A stretch of 64,000 nt of DNA, from NCBI GenBank assembly GCA_039822785.1, contig JBCBMO010000003.1, forward strand, positions 248,001 to 312,000, given 5' to 3'. The position numbers and the translations under genes are program-made. Positions within the stretch are counted from its first letter, which is position 1. Each line of letters starts with the position of its first letter. The DNA comes from Thermohalobaculum sp039822785 (GTDB taxonomy: Bacteria; Pseudomonadota; Alphaproteobacteria; Rhodobacterales; Rhodobacteraceae). Positions 35,799 through 44,276 of this stretch are shown piece by piece. The notes under the pieces were generated by a model that saw only the letters and a list, made by a program, of their open reading frames with translations, did not search any database and was not told the origin of the DNA.

Positions 35799-36367
35799 GG
35801 GCCCGGTCCGGCGGGCACGATGCCCCCGCCCTCCGCCACTAGCCTATCCAGCCGAGCGGCGAACCCGGTCCAGCCCTCGCCCAGGGCCAGGATCGCGGCG
35901 TCCCGCGCGGCGCCGTCCGCCGTATCGGTCAGGGTGATCTCCAGGCGCCGTCGGGGCAGAGGTGCGCCCAGGCGCGAGGGCCATTCAACCAGGGTGACGG
36001 CGGTATCGAAGGCCTCCTCCAGCCCCAGCTCAAGCAGATCATCGGGCCCGGACAACCGGTAGAGGTCCGCATGCCAGATCGCCGGCCCCTCTGGCGGAGC
36101 ATAGACATTGGCAAGGGTATAGGTCGGCGAGGGCACCTCCGCCGCGGGATCGCCCAGGCGGGCGCGGACCACCGCGCGGGCGAGCGCCGACTTGCCCGCC
36201 CCTAGATCGCCGCTCAGCAGAACCGGCCCATCGGTGCCGAGAAAGGGGGCCATCGCCCTGCCCAGCCGATCGGTGGCCGGGGGGCCGGAGAGCACCAGCT
36301 TGCGCAGCCACGCCGGCACGATCGTGCCGGACGCCTGCGCCCCGTCAGTCTCCGCCAAACCGGCCAT
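35795..36367 (-). CDS. tsaE: tRNA t6A37 threonylcarbamoyladenosine biosynthesis protein TsaE
   Basis: A 190-residue P-loop ATPase required with TsaB, TsaC and TsaD for N6-threonylcarbamoyladenosine in tRNA. 'LSGDLGAGKSALARAVVRA' (P-loop Lys59) and 'VPSPTYTLANVY' are the diagnostic motifs. 'HADLYRLSGPDDLLELGLEE' completes them. The P-loop has Ser where many family members have Thr, which is conservative. The C-terminus is longer than in E. coli (about 155 residues). It lies 95 bases after the DivL-like gene. Confidence 0.95.
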   Translation of the reverse strand: MAGLAETDGAQASGTIVPAWLRKLVLSGPPATDRLGRAMAPFLGTDGPVLLSGDLGAGKSALARAVVRARLGDPAAEVPSPTYTLANVYAPPEGPAIWHADLYRLSGPDDLLELGLEEAFDTAVTLVEWPSRLGAPLPRRRLEITLTDTADGAARDAAILALGEGWTGFAARLDRLVAEGGGIVPAGPGP

Positions 36368-36462
36368 TCTGCCGATGCTCTCCCGCCTTTGGTGATCCTA
36401 CCGGTTCCGCATAGCGCGCCAGCCCCCAGGGGGGCCAGCCCGGCAGGGGCCGTTTCGATGGA

Positions 36463-38781
36463 TCAGGAGCGGACGGCCTTGGGTAACGCGGGAAGATCGC
36501 CGGCACGCTCGCGCTCTGCCGAGAAGACGACCGTGGTGAGCATGTCGGTGGCGGCATCGCCTGGGCGCTGGGGTGCGGGGCCGTAACCGAAGCTGCCGCC
36601 CTCCGCCTCCACCAGGCGCTGGGTCAGCGACAGCGCGGCCAGCCCATCGGTCTGTGCCGCCTCTCCGGTCGACAGGAGGTTCGGCTGCCCGGCGGGGCGC
36701 GGCCGCTCGCGCATGGCGATCTCCAGCTTGTCGTCGCCGACGCCCCCGACCTCCACCGTCACGGTGCTACCGGCCACGGCCCGCTGCACTGCGCCCGCCA
36801 TCATGTTGAAGACGATTTGGCGCAGCGTGGCCCCGTCACAGGCGGCCCGCAGCGTTTCATCGGTGGGGGTAAAGCGCAGGATGATCCCCGCCTCCGCCGC
36901 GCGTTTTTCCAGCAGTGACTGTGCGAGCGAAACGATCTCGTCGAGGTTCTCGTCGCTCTCACTCTCAGGCCGCCGCCCGGGCTGGAGCGAGGCGAGGTCG
37001 GTCACCTCGTCGATCGTGTCGAGCAGTTGGCCGGAGGCTTCGAGGATGCCGGCGGCGTATTCGGCCTGCCGCCCGCTCAACTGCCCAAAGCGCGGATCGT
37101 TGAGGAGCTGGCCGAAGCCGAAGATCGTGTTGAGCGGCGTGCGCAGCCGGTGCGAGATCTGGTCGAGCACGGCGGAGCGCATTTCCTCGGCGTTCTCCAG
37201 CGCCTCGTTCCGCTCGCGCAGGGCATCGGCGAACCGCTCGCTGTCGGTCACGTCGACGATCACGATCATCGTCGCCCCGCCCGGCAGCGGCGCGAGGCGC
37301 AGGCGCAGAGCGCGGTTCGAGCCGAGCGTAAGGCGGTCGGACGAGGCGCCGCGCGCCCCCTCCGCGGTGATGAACTTGTTCACGCGCTCCCAGACCTCGG
37401 TCTCCACCGTCAGGCCGCGGCAGAGGCGGATGACCTCCCGCGCGTGCAGATCCGGGTGCACGGTGCTGTCGTCGGTGCCGAAGATCTGGTGGAAGGCGGC
37501 GTTCACCAGCTGCAGGCGGCCATCGGCGCCGAACACGCAGAGCCCTTCCTCCAGCCGGTTGAGCGTGGCTACCTGCAGGTCGATGGACTGGCGATAGCGC
37601 TGCTCCAGCCGCACGCGGTCCGAGATATCGTCGAACACGAAGGCCAGACTGCCGTGCGGGTGCGGCCGGGCCAGCACCTTCATGTTGGTCCCGTCCGCCA
37701 GGTGCCAGACCTCGTCGAAGTCCGCCCGCTCAGGGTTCTCGAAAAGGTTCAGCAGGCGCGCCCGCCAGGCGTGGAAATCGCCGGTCTCCGGGATCCGCTG
37801 GTTCGAGCGCAGGGCATCGAGCGCATCGCGCAGGCTGGGCCGGTTGGCCAACCAGGAGGGGTCGAGCTGCAAGAGCTGCGCGAAGGCCGGATTGAAGAGC
37901 ACGAGCTTCTGGTTGCGGTCGAAGATCGCGAGCCCCGCGGTCAGGTGGGCGAAGGTCTCGGTCATCGTCTGCACGAAGCGGCCCAGCGTCCGCTCCGCCT
38001 GGGCGGCCACGGTGGCGTCGGTCGCCACACCGCTGATGGTGCCGTCGACGCCCAGCACCTCGATCACCTGAAGCGGCAGGGGTTCGATGGCCCCGGGGGG
38101 CAGGATCTCGAGGCGCGAGCGCATCACCCCGGCCTCGTCCGGCGGGCTGTCGTCAGGGCGCGCGCGGACCAGCGCGGTGATCTGCTGCGCGGTCACCGCC
38201 CCCTCCCGCGTTGCGACGGTGCCGGCGGCCCACAGCAGGCCGCCGTCTGGGGCGCGCTGCCAGGCGATGATCGATCCGGCTTCCAGAAGAGAGCTGAGTG
38301 TGCGCCTTTCGTGCCAACCCGCATCGAGCGCACGCTCGCGCGCCAGGATCCGCGCCTCCGACTTGCGCAGCTCCGTCACGACCAGCGAGGCATCGGTCAG
38401 CGCGACCAAGAGCTCCCCGCCGCGCGGCCTGCCGCTCAGTTCCCAGGGCATGCCGGCGCCGTCGGTCACCAAGAGCCGCATGGGACGCCCGCGCCGGATC
38501 AACAGATCGAGGGCGGCCAGCGTCTCCTCCCGCCCGTCGCGGAGGAAATGGCCCAGCACATCGGCCAGCCCGTCGCCGGGCGCCGCCTCGCAACGCTCCA
38601 CTGCCATCGCGCTGAGGTCCAGAATCCGATCGCCTTCGGTCCGGAACACGATGGAATGTGCGAGATCCTCGCTGCGCTCTCGCTCCCGCGTTAGCGCCGC
38701 CGTAAGTTGCCTTTCTCGGCGTCCCAGCCAGAGAGCCGCACCGGCAGCGATCAGGGCCAACAGGCCCGTCATCTCGAACAC
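36463..38781 (-). CDS. DivL-like multi-PAS sensor protein with degenerate kinase core
   Basis: A 772-residue protein with an N-terminal membrane segment ('GLLALIAAGAALWLG'), several PAS-type regions (clear ones at about 265-370, 'GLAIFDRNQKLVLFNPAFAQ', and 390-500, 'GLCVFGADGRLQLVNAAFHQ') and a histidine-kinase-like end. The H-box is 'DQISHRLRTPLNTIFGFGQL' with His544. The ATP-binding part is degenerate: the N-box reads 'RQIVFNMMAGAVQRA' with Gly replacing the Mg2+-binding Asn, and no DxGxG box follows. Place (before tsaE) and architecture resemble Caulobacter and Rhodobacter DivL, which controls CckA-CtrA. The start is GTG 38781 or ATG 38772. Confidence 0.8.
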   Translation of the reverse strand: MFEMTGLLALIAAGAALWLGRRERQLTAALTRERERSEDLAHSIVFRTEGDRILDLSAMAVERCEAAPGDGLADVLGHFLRDGREETLAALDLLIRRGRPMRLLVTDGAGMPWELSGRPRGGELLVALTDASLVVTELRKSEARILARERALDAGWHERRTLSSLLEAGSIIAWQRAPDGGLLWAAGTVATREGAVTAQQITALVRARPDDSPPDEAGVMRSRLEILPPGAIEPLPLQVIEVLGVDGTISGVATDATVAAQAERTLGRFVQTMTETFAHLTAGLAIFDRNQKLVLFNPAFAQLLQLDPSWLANRPSLRDALDALRSNQRIPETGDFHAWRARLLNLFENPERADFDEVWHLADGTNMKVLARPHPHGSLAFVFDDISDRVRLEQRYRQSIDLQVATLNRLEEGLCVFGADGRLQLVNAAFHQIFGTDDSTVHPDLHAREVIRLCRGLTVETEVWERVNKFITAEGARGASSDRLTLGSNRALRLRLAPLPGGATMIVIVDVTDSERFADALRERNEALENAEEMRSAVLDQISHRLRTPLNTIFGFGQLLNDPRFGQLSGRQAEYAAGILEASGQLLDTIDEVTDLASLQPGRRPESESDENLDEIVSLAQSLLEKRAAEAGIILRFTPTDETLRAACDGATLRQIVFNMMAGAVQRAVAGSTVTVEVGGVGDDKLEIAMRERPRPAGQPNLLSTGEAAQTDGLAALSLTQRLVEAEGGSFGYGPAPQRPGDAATDMLTTVVFSAERERAGDLPALPKAVRS

Positions 38782-38890
38782 AAATTCAACCCCTAGGCTG
38801 CGGCCGCGCCAAACCCTGGCAGCCAGAGCGTATCAAACGGTCCGTTACCAAAACAGGGCAATTGACGGTTGAGGCTGATCTGGCGCGTCG

Positions 38891-40456
38891 CTATGCCGAT
38901 GAAATGGCCGTTGCCGGTCCCTGTTCTTCGTTTGGCCCGGACAGGCGGCGCCCCTCCGCCTTGGACTGTCTGATCGTGGACAGGGCCCAGGAGACGCGCG
39001 TGATCGCGCCGCGGGCCCCCTCCACCCCCTGGCCCGAGGCCTGAGGCTTCTTTGCGGTTGATGTCGTCGGGCGCGCGGCCCCCTTCGTTCGGCGCTGCTT
39101 GTGCTTGGTCTTGGATCCCTTGGCGATGACATGGGCGACGGGCGGCAGCAGGGCGACCTTGGGGATATTGGCAAAGCGTAGCTCGGCGCCGATGCGTTCC
39201 AGCAGGGTGCGCGCGATGAAGACGCCAAGTCCCATCCCCTCGTAGCCGTCGTCCGGCTGACCCTGAGGCCATGGACCCTTGGCGCGCGCATCGCGGCCCC
39301 GGCTGGAGATATATGGCTCGCCGAGGCGCGGCAGGATCTCCGCGCTGAACCCGGGCCCGTCGTCGGCGATGGACAAGGTCAGGCGGAACTCGTCCACGGC
39401 GATGTCGATCCAGACCGTGGTCTCGGCGAAATCCACCGCGTTCTGTATCAGATTGCGCAGACCGTGGATCAGCTCCGGGCGCCGCTCGACGATGGGCATC
39501 GCCTCCATCTCGTCGGGCCAGTCGTCCAGCCGCACGCTGTTGAGCATCACGACGACGGTGATCCCGCGCTCGGCATGGGGGGCTGCGGCTTCCTCCACGA
39601 CCGCGGCAATGGGGGCGCTGCGGATATGACCCTCGGACTTCTTGGCGCTCGACAGCCCCGTCATGATCTTGCCGCAGCGCTCCGCCTCGGCGTGGATAAG
39701 ACGGGCATCCTCGGCCAGATCCGGCCGATCCTCCAGATCGCGGACCAACTCCTTGGCGACCAGCTTGATCGTCGCCAGCGGCGTGCCGAGCTCATGCGCC
39801 GCCGCCGCTGCGATGCCCCCGATGGCGGCCAGGCGCTGTTCGCGGGCCAAAGCGATCTGGGTCGCCAACAGAGCCTGCGACATCGCATAGCTCTCCACCG
39901 TCACCCGCCGGGCGTAGAGCGAGAGAAACCCGATCGCGACCGCCAGCGCGGCGGCGAAGCCCGCGCGAAAGACCAGCGGCAGCTCCATCACGTTGCCCTC
40001 CGGCCCGATCAGGGGCAGGTGCAGGCTGGACATGAGGGCGATGAGCCCGATGGCCGCCGTCCCCAGCCAGAGCGTCGGCTGTAGCCGCAGCGTCGAGGCC
40101 GAGATCGTCACCGGCGCCAACACCAGCAGCGCGAAGGGGTTGTTGAGCCCGCCCGTCGCCATCAACAGCGCCACGATCTGCACCAGATCGAACATCAGCG
40201 AGGCCATGGTCGCGTTCTCGCTGAGCCGCGTCTCGGGCGGGAACAGCGTGACGGCCAGCAGGTTCGCCAGCACCGCGGCCGAAATCAGCACCGCACAGAG
40301 CGTGAGCGGCAGCTCGAACCCCATGGTGAGCGCGGCGACCAGCACCGCCGCCGACTGTCCGATCACCGCGATCCAGCGCAACAGAACCAGCGTGCGCAGC
40401 CGGACCCAGTCGCCCCGCGCGCTCATGTCGAACAAGAGACTGCTGCCGCCGTTCAT
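38891..40456 (-). CDS. regB: redox sensor histidine kinase RegB/PrrB
   Basis: A 521-residue membrane kinase that senses redox state through quinones. Six hydrophobic segments fill residues about 20-190. The quinone motif 'GGLNNPF' is at 102-108. The H-box 'AAAHELGTPLATI' has His221, and the redox Cys is Cys261 in 'ERCGKIM', close to Cys265 of Rhodobacter capsulatus. The ATP domain has 'LRNLIQNAVDFA' and 'SIADDGPGFS'. Between about residues 430 and 478 a Lys/Arg-rich segment ('KGSKTKHKQRRTKGAARP') interrupts the end of the kinase domain. The ATG at 40456 is the likely start. It is divergent from senC. Confidence 0.95.
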   Translation of the reverse strand: MNGGSSLLFDMSARGDWVRLRTLVLLRWIAVIGQSAAVLVAALTMGFELPLTLCAVLISAAVLANLLAVTLFPPETRLSENATMASLMFDLVQIVALLMATGGLNNPFALLVLAPVTISASTLRLQPTLWLGTAAIGLIALMSSLHLPLIGPEGNVMELPLVFRAGFAAALAVAIGFLSLYARRVTVESYAMSQALLATQIALAREQRLAAIGGIAAAAAHELGTPLATIKLVAKELVRDLEDRPDLAEDARLIHAEAERCGKIMTGLSSAKKSEGHIRSAPIAAVVEEAAAPHAERGITVVVMLNSVRLDDWPDEMEAMPIVERRPELIHGLRNLIQNAVDFAETTVWIDIAVDEFRLTLSIADDGPGFSAEILPRLGEPYISSRGRDARAKGPWPQGQPDDGYEGMGLGVFIARTLLERIGAELRFANIPKVALLPPVAHVIAKGSKTKHKQRRTKGAARPTTSTAKKPQASGQGVEGARGAITRVSWALSTIRQSKAEGRRLSGPNEEQGPATAISSA

Positions 40457-40578
40457 GGCCCAAGCATGGCCGTGGCGATCACAAAGGCAATGGGTTGCGG
40501 CGCGGGACCGCGCCGAGCCCTCTTGTAAGCGGCCCTGCGATACCTTCCTTGTGCTGCAGGACCTGGGAGGGAGCGCCA

Positions 40579-41229
40579 ATGACCCGAACCATGATCGCCG
40601 CCGCGGCCAGCGTCGTTATCGTCACCCTCGGTGCCGCCGCCTGGCTTAGCCTGGGCAGCGGACGCCCGGTGGAGGATCCGCTGGCCGGCGCCCGCTCGAT
40701 CGATGCGATCGGAGCGGACATCGGCGGCGACTTTGCGCTCAGCGGCCACGACGAGCGGATCTATCGCTCCGAGGAGCTGATCGACGGGCCGACGCTCCTC
40801 TACTTCGGCTACACCTTCTGCCCGGATGTCTGCCCCTTCGACACGCAGGACATGGCCGATGTGGCCGACATGCTGGCCGAGGACGGGGTGGAGGTGACGC
40901 CGGTCTTCGTCACCATCGATCCCGCGCGCGATACGGAGGAGCAGCTCGGCTACTTCGTCGATGCGATGCATCCCAGCATGATCGGCCTGCGCCCCGATGC
41001 AGAACAACTCGACCGGCTGGCCGATGACTGGAAGGTCTATTTCCAGCGCGTCGACATTCCAAAAGACGAGGGCGGCAGCGACGGCCATTACCTGATGAAC
41101 CATACGAGCTTTACGTATTTCGTCTTACCCGATGAGGGTGTGGTCCGCCTTTTCCGCCATGATCAAACGCCCGAGGAGATGGCGGGCGAGATTCGGACCA
41201 TGCTCAAAATGCGCGGATTATCTGGCTGA
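40579..41229 (+). CDS. senC: SCO1/SenC/PrrC-family copper protein
   Basis: A 216-residue membrane-anchored thioredoxin-fold protein for cytochrome oxidase copper-centre assembly or redox signalling. One N-terminal membrane helix ('MIAAAASVVIVTLGAAAWLS') is followed by the periplasmic domain. Copper ligands are visible: Cys81 and Cys85 in 'FCPDVCPFD' and His175 in 'YLMNHTSFTY'. GGGAGGGAG precedes ATG 40579. It lies between regB (divergent) and regA, as in Rhodobacter, where prrC tunes the PrrBA pathway. Confidence 0.95.
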   Translation: MTRTMIAAAASVVIVTLGAAAWLSLGSGRPVEDPLAGARSIDAIGADIGGDFALSGHDERIYRSEELIDGPTLLYFGYTFCPDVCPFDTQDMADVADMLAEDGVEVTPVFVTIDPARDTEEQLGYFVDAMHPSMIGLRPDAEQLDRLADDWKVYFQRVDIPKDEGGSDGHYLMNHTSFTYFVLPDEGVVRLFRHDQTPEEMAGEIRTMLKMRGLSG

Positions 41230-41345
41230 CGCAGCGTCGCTTTCCGAAAAACACCCGGAATTTTGGTTCGGAAACGCGACTTATTTGACAGTCGCGATTT
41301 ATCGGTCATCTTACTTCTGGATGTTTTGTTTTCGGGAGAACGCCG

Positions 41346-41891
41346 ATGGCCGAGGGCGTGGTCGGACAGGATAACTCGCTGCTGATCGTTGATGACGATC
41401 AGGCGTTTCGGACACGCTTGTCGCGCGCGATGGAGAAGCGCGGTTTCGCTCCCGTTCTCGCCGAGAGCGTCGAGGAAGGACTGACCGTCGCGCGGAGCCG
41501 TCCCCCGGCCTTTGCGGTGGTGGATCTGCGCCTCGAAGACGGCAACGGGCTCGACGTAGTCGAGGCGCTGCATGAGACCCGGCCCGAGTGTCGTGCCGTC
41601 GTGCTGACGGGCTATGGCGCCATCGCCACGGCGGTTGCCGCGGTGAAGATCGGCGCGGTGGACTATCTGGCCAAGCCAGCAGATGCCGACGACGTGGAGA
41701 AGGCGCTGCTGGCCCAGCCAGAGGACAAGCCCGAGCCGCCGGAGAACCCCATGTCGGCCGACCGGGTGCGCTGGGAGCATATCCAGCGGGTCTTCGAGCT
41801 TTGCGACCGCAATGTCTCTGAGACCGCGCGGCGCCTCAACATGCACCGCCGCACTCTGCAGCGCATTCTCGCCAAGCGCAGCCCGCGCTAG
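41346..41891 (+). CDS. regA: redox response regulator RegA/PrrA
   Basis: A 181-residue response regulator. The receiver domain has the phospho-acceptor Asp60 in 'FAVVDLRLEDGNGLD', the acid pair in 'LLIVDDDQAF' and Lys in 'VDYLAKPADAD'. After a Pro-rich linker ('PEDKPEPPENP') comes a Fis-type helix-turn-helix at the very end ('ETARRLNMHRRTLQRILAKR'). These are the features of RegA, which activates photosynthesis, nitrogen fixation and respiratory genes at low oxygen. GGGAG precedes ATG 41346. 116 bases separate it from senC. Confidence 0.96.
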   Translation: MAEGVVGQDNSLLIVDDDQAFRTRLSRAMEKRGFAPVLAESVEEGLTVARSRPPAFAVVDLRLEDGNGLDVVEALHETRPECRAVVLTGYGAIATAVAAVKIGAVDYLAKPADADDVEKALLAQPEDKPEPPENPMSADRVRWEHIQRVFELCDRNVSETARRLNMHRRTLQRILAKRSPR

Positions 41892-41910
41892 GGGGACGAA
41901 GGAAGGGCGG

Positions 41911-43218
41911 CTAGAACCGCCCTTCGGCATCAAGGCGGAGGAGCCAGGCGTCCTCGAAACCCGCGCCGATGCTCGAGGTATGGCCAACCATCAGCAGTCC
42001 GCCCTCGAGCGGGACCAGACCGGTCGGCCGATCCCAGAGAGGGCCGCCGAAGCGTCGCTCCCACCGGGTGGCGCCGTCGGGGTCCATGCCGATGAGCCAG
42101 GCATCGCCGGCGTCCTCGGGCTCGAACCACCGGATCGCGGCGATTGCGAGGCCCCCGCCCGCGAGCGGCGTCACCGCGGAGGGGCGTTCGCGCCCCGATC
42201 CACCCATGCGGCGGTGCCAGAGCAGCGTGCCATCACGGCTGAGGCGCGTGATCCAGAGATCCTCGCTGAGCTTGTCCTCGACCCCCACCATGCCGACCAC
42301 GGCGATGTCGCCGCCTGGCAAGAGGGTCACGGCCGTCGCTGCCTCGAACCGTGCTCGGTCGAAGCGGCGCTCCCAGCGTATCTCGCCGCGGCGATCGAGG
42401 CGCAGGACCCAGGCATCCAACCCGCGCCCCTCGGCGGCGGCGCGATAGCCTCCGACCAGTGCCCCGCCGTCGGGCAGCCCGGCGATGTCGAGCGCGCCGG
42501 CATCGCCACCGCCGCCGCCAAAGCGCCGCTCGGCCAGCACTGAACCGTCGGAAGCGAGCCGGACGACCCAGAGATCCTGATCCGCGGTCGCCGCCCCTTG
42601 GGTCGGTGTATCGGTGTAGCCCGCGGCCCAGAACCCCGACGCCGAGGCGGCGTTTGGCGCCCGCGGCATGGCGGAGACGCTGAAGATCCGGTCGTTGCCC
42701 GCTCCACCCAGCGTACGGTCACCCAGAACGCCCCCGTCGGCGTCGTAGCGCAGGATGCGCAAGTCGCTGCCCCGCCCGCCGGGAACGCGGTGATCGCCGA
42801 CCGCCACCAGACCGCCCTGAGGGGCCGGGGCCACGTCGGTCAGCTTGAAGGCGCCGCGGCGGTTCTCGCCCGCCTCGCCGGTTATCTCGCGCCGCCAGAT
42901 CGGGGTGCCGTCGCGCGCCAGGCGCAGGACCCAGGCCGCATAGGCCAGGCCCGCCGGGGATCGGGTGGTGCCAACCACGGTGATCTCGCCGCCCGCATGG
43001 GTGGCCGCACCGCGCGCCTTGTCCTCGGTCCCGGCCCCAAAGGTGCGCTCCCAGGTGCATCGGTCCTGGGGTGCCTCGCAGGCCCCGTCGGTGCTCACCT
43101 CCGGTGCCGGTGCGGTCGGCAGGGCCAGCGCCGGTGTCGGCGCGAAGGCGACAAGGGGCACCAGCATCAGCAGCAGGGGCGCGAGACGGCGCCCGCACCG
43201 GATCGACCTCGCTGTCAT
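41911..43218 (-). CDS. secreted seven-repeat beta-propeller-like protein
   Basis: A 435-residue protein with a signal peptide ('LAPLLLMLVPLVAFAPTPAL'). It consists of seven repeats of about 50 residues, each with a 'D.W..RL..DG' strand followed by a 'W.RRFGG' turn: examples are 'AWVLRLARDG', 'LWVVRLASDG', 'RWERRFDRA', 'LWHRRMGGSG' and 'RWERRFGGPL'. Seven blades suggest a closed propeller. The function is unknown; no catalytic residues are apparent. The two ATGs at 43221 and 43218 follow GGGAGAGG directly; I chose 43218. It is the first gene of the accessory region and precedes the Anbu gene on the same strand. Confidence 0.75.
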   Translation of the reverse strand: MTARSIRCGRRLAPLLLMLVPLVAFAPTPALALPTAPAPEVSTDGACEAPQDRCTWERTFGAGTEDKARGAATHAGGEITVVGTTRSPAGLAYAAWVLRLARDGTPIWRREITGEAGENRRGAFKLTDVAPAPQGGLVAVGDHRVPGGRGSDLRILRYDADGGVLGDRTLGGAGNDRIFSVSAMPRAPNAASASGFWAAGYTDTPTQGAATADQDLWVVRLASDGSVLAERRFGGGGGDAGALDIAGLPDGGALVGGYRAAAEGRGLDAWVLRLDRRGEIRWERRFDRARFEAATAVTLLPGGDIAVVGMVGVEDKLSEDLWITRLSRDGTLLWHRRMGGSGRERPSAVTPLAGGGLAIAAIRWFEPEDAGDAWLIGMDPDGATRWERRFGGPLWDRPTGLVPLEGGLLMVGHTSSIGAGFEDAWLLRLDAEGRF

Positions 43219-43317
43219 CATCCTCTCCCGGACCGATTGGCCGGGATGTCCCATCCCCGGCCTCAAGGGGTCAGGATGCCCCGTGACAGGACCGCCGTCA
43301 CCCGTCTTTCGGCCCGA

Positions 43318-44058
43318 TCACACGCCCGCGATATCCGGGATCCCGACGAAGGCGTCGCGCAGGGCGGCGGACCAACGCTCTGAGATATCGGTGAATTCGG
43401 CATCGCCTTCCTCGATCCGCCGGCGGATCGCAAAGGCCTGCTCCCCGGTCCTGATCACCGCCAGGTCCAGCGGCATGCCCACCGAGAGGTTGGAGCGCAG
43501 GGTGGAGTCCATCGAGACATAGACCGCCTTCAGCGCCCGGGCGATCGGGGTTTCGGGCGTGATGACCCGGTCTAGGATCGGCTTGCCGTACTTGTGCTCG
43601 CCGATCTGCAGATAGGGCGTGTCCGCCGTCGCCTCGATGAAATTGCCGGGGCTGTAGATCATGAACAGTCGGTGATCGCCGCCGGCGCGCTGCCCCGCCA
43701 GAATGATGGAGGCATCGGCCGCCTGCCCCTGTTCGCTGAGCGCGTCGCGATAGCGGCCCTGCATGGTCCCCATCGCCTCGCCCACGATCTCGGCGATCCG
43801 ATAGAGCGAGGGGGCGTTCAGCACCGTCTCGACCTCGTCGCCCGCGGCCGCGCGCTTGAGCGCGGTCTCGATCGCGGTGACGACGCCCTGGGTGATGGAC
43901 AGGTTGCCTGCGCACATGAGGCAGACGGCCCGTTCACCCGGCACTTCCCAGGTGAACATCTTGGTGAAGCGCGAGATGTTGTCGACGCCCGCATTGGTGC
44001 GGGTATCCGACAGGCACACCAACCCCGCCCCCAGCTTCAGCGCCACGCAATAGGTCAT
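43318..44058 (-). CDS. Anbu (ancestral beta-subunit) proteasome-type protease
   Basis: A 246-residue N-terminal nucleophile hydrolase. The start 'MTYCVALKLGAGLVCLSDTR' exposes Thr as the catalytic residue once Met is removed. The partner Asp (in 'LSDTRTNAG') and Lys33 ('SRFTKMF') match the proteasome/HslV active site. Anbu proteins form proteasome-like rings. The frame continues upstream to 44613 but has no other sensible start. Its neighbours include transglutaminase-like, alpha-E and ATP-grasp genes, a combination repeatedly found with Anbu and proposed to form a peptide-modifying system. Confidence 0.9.
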   Translation of the reverse strand: MTYCVALKLGAGLVCLSDTRTNAGVDNISRFTKMFTWEVPGERAVCLMCAGNLSITQGVVTAIETALKRAAAGDEVETVLNAPSLYRIAEIVGEAMGTMQGRYRDALSEQGQAADASIILAGQRAGGDHRLFMIYSPGNFIEATADTPYLQIGEHKYGKPILDRVITPETPIARALKAVYVSMDSTLRSNLSVGMPLDLAVIRTGEQAFAIRRRIEEGDAEFTDISERWSAALRDAFVGIPDIAGV

Positions 44059-44276
44059 GCCGTGCTCCTGCCCAGGCCCCCGCGTCGCCGGGCTATACCA
44101 GGCGGCGGGATTCGGGGAGCTGCATTTGCGGGCGCCGCATGGGCGCGCGTGCGGGGCGCGCATGGGGGGCGCTGCCCAGGGCCGGCCTTCACGCGCCAAC
44201 ACGTCACCGTGATTTGCGCGTGAACGCCGCCTGGCAACATCGTCGGCCCACCACACGATGGCTGGAGGGCGGTGCA

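Noticed and set aside
37027..38694. Long plus-strand open frame opposite the DivL-like gene
   Set aside because: No domain pattern and no ribosome site; mirrors the codon bias of the minus-strand gene.
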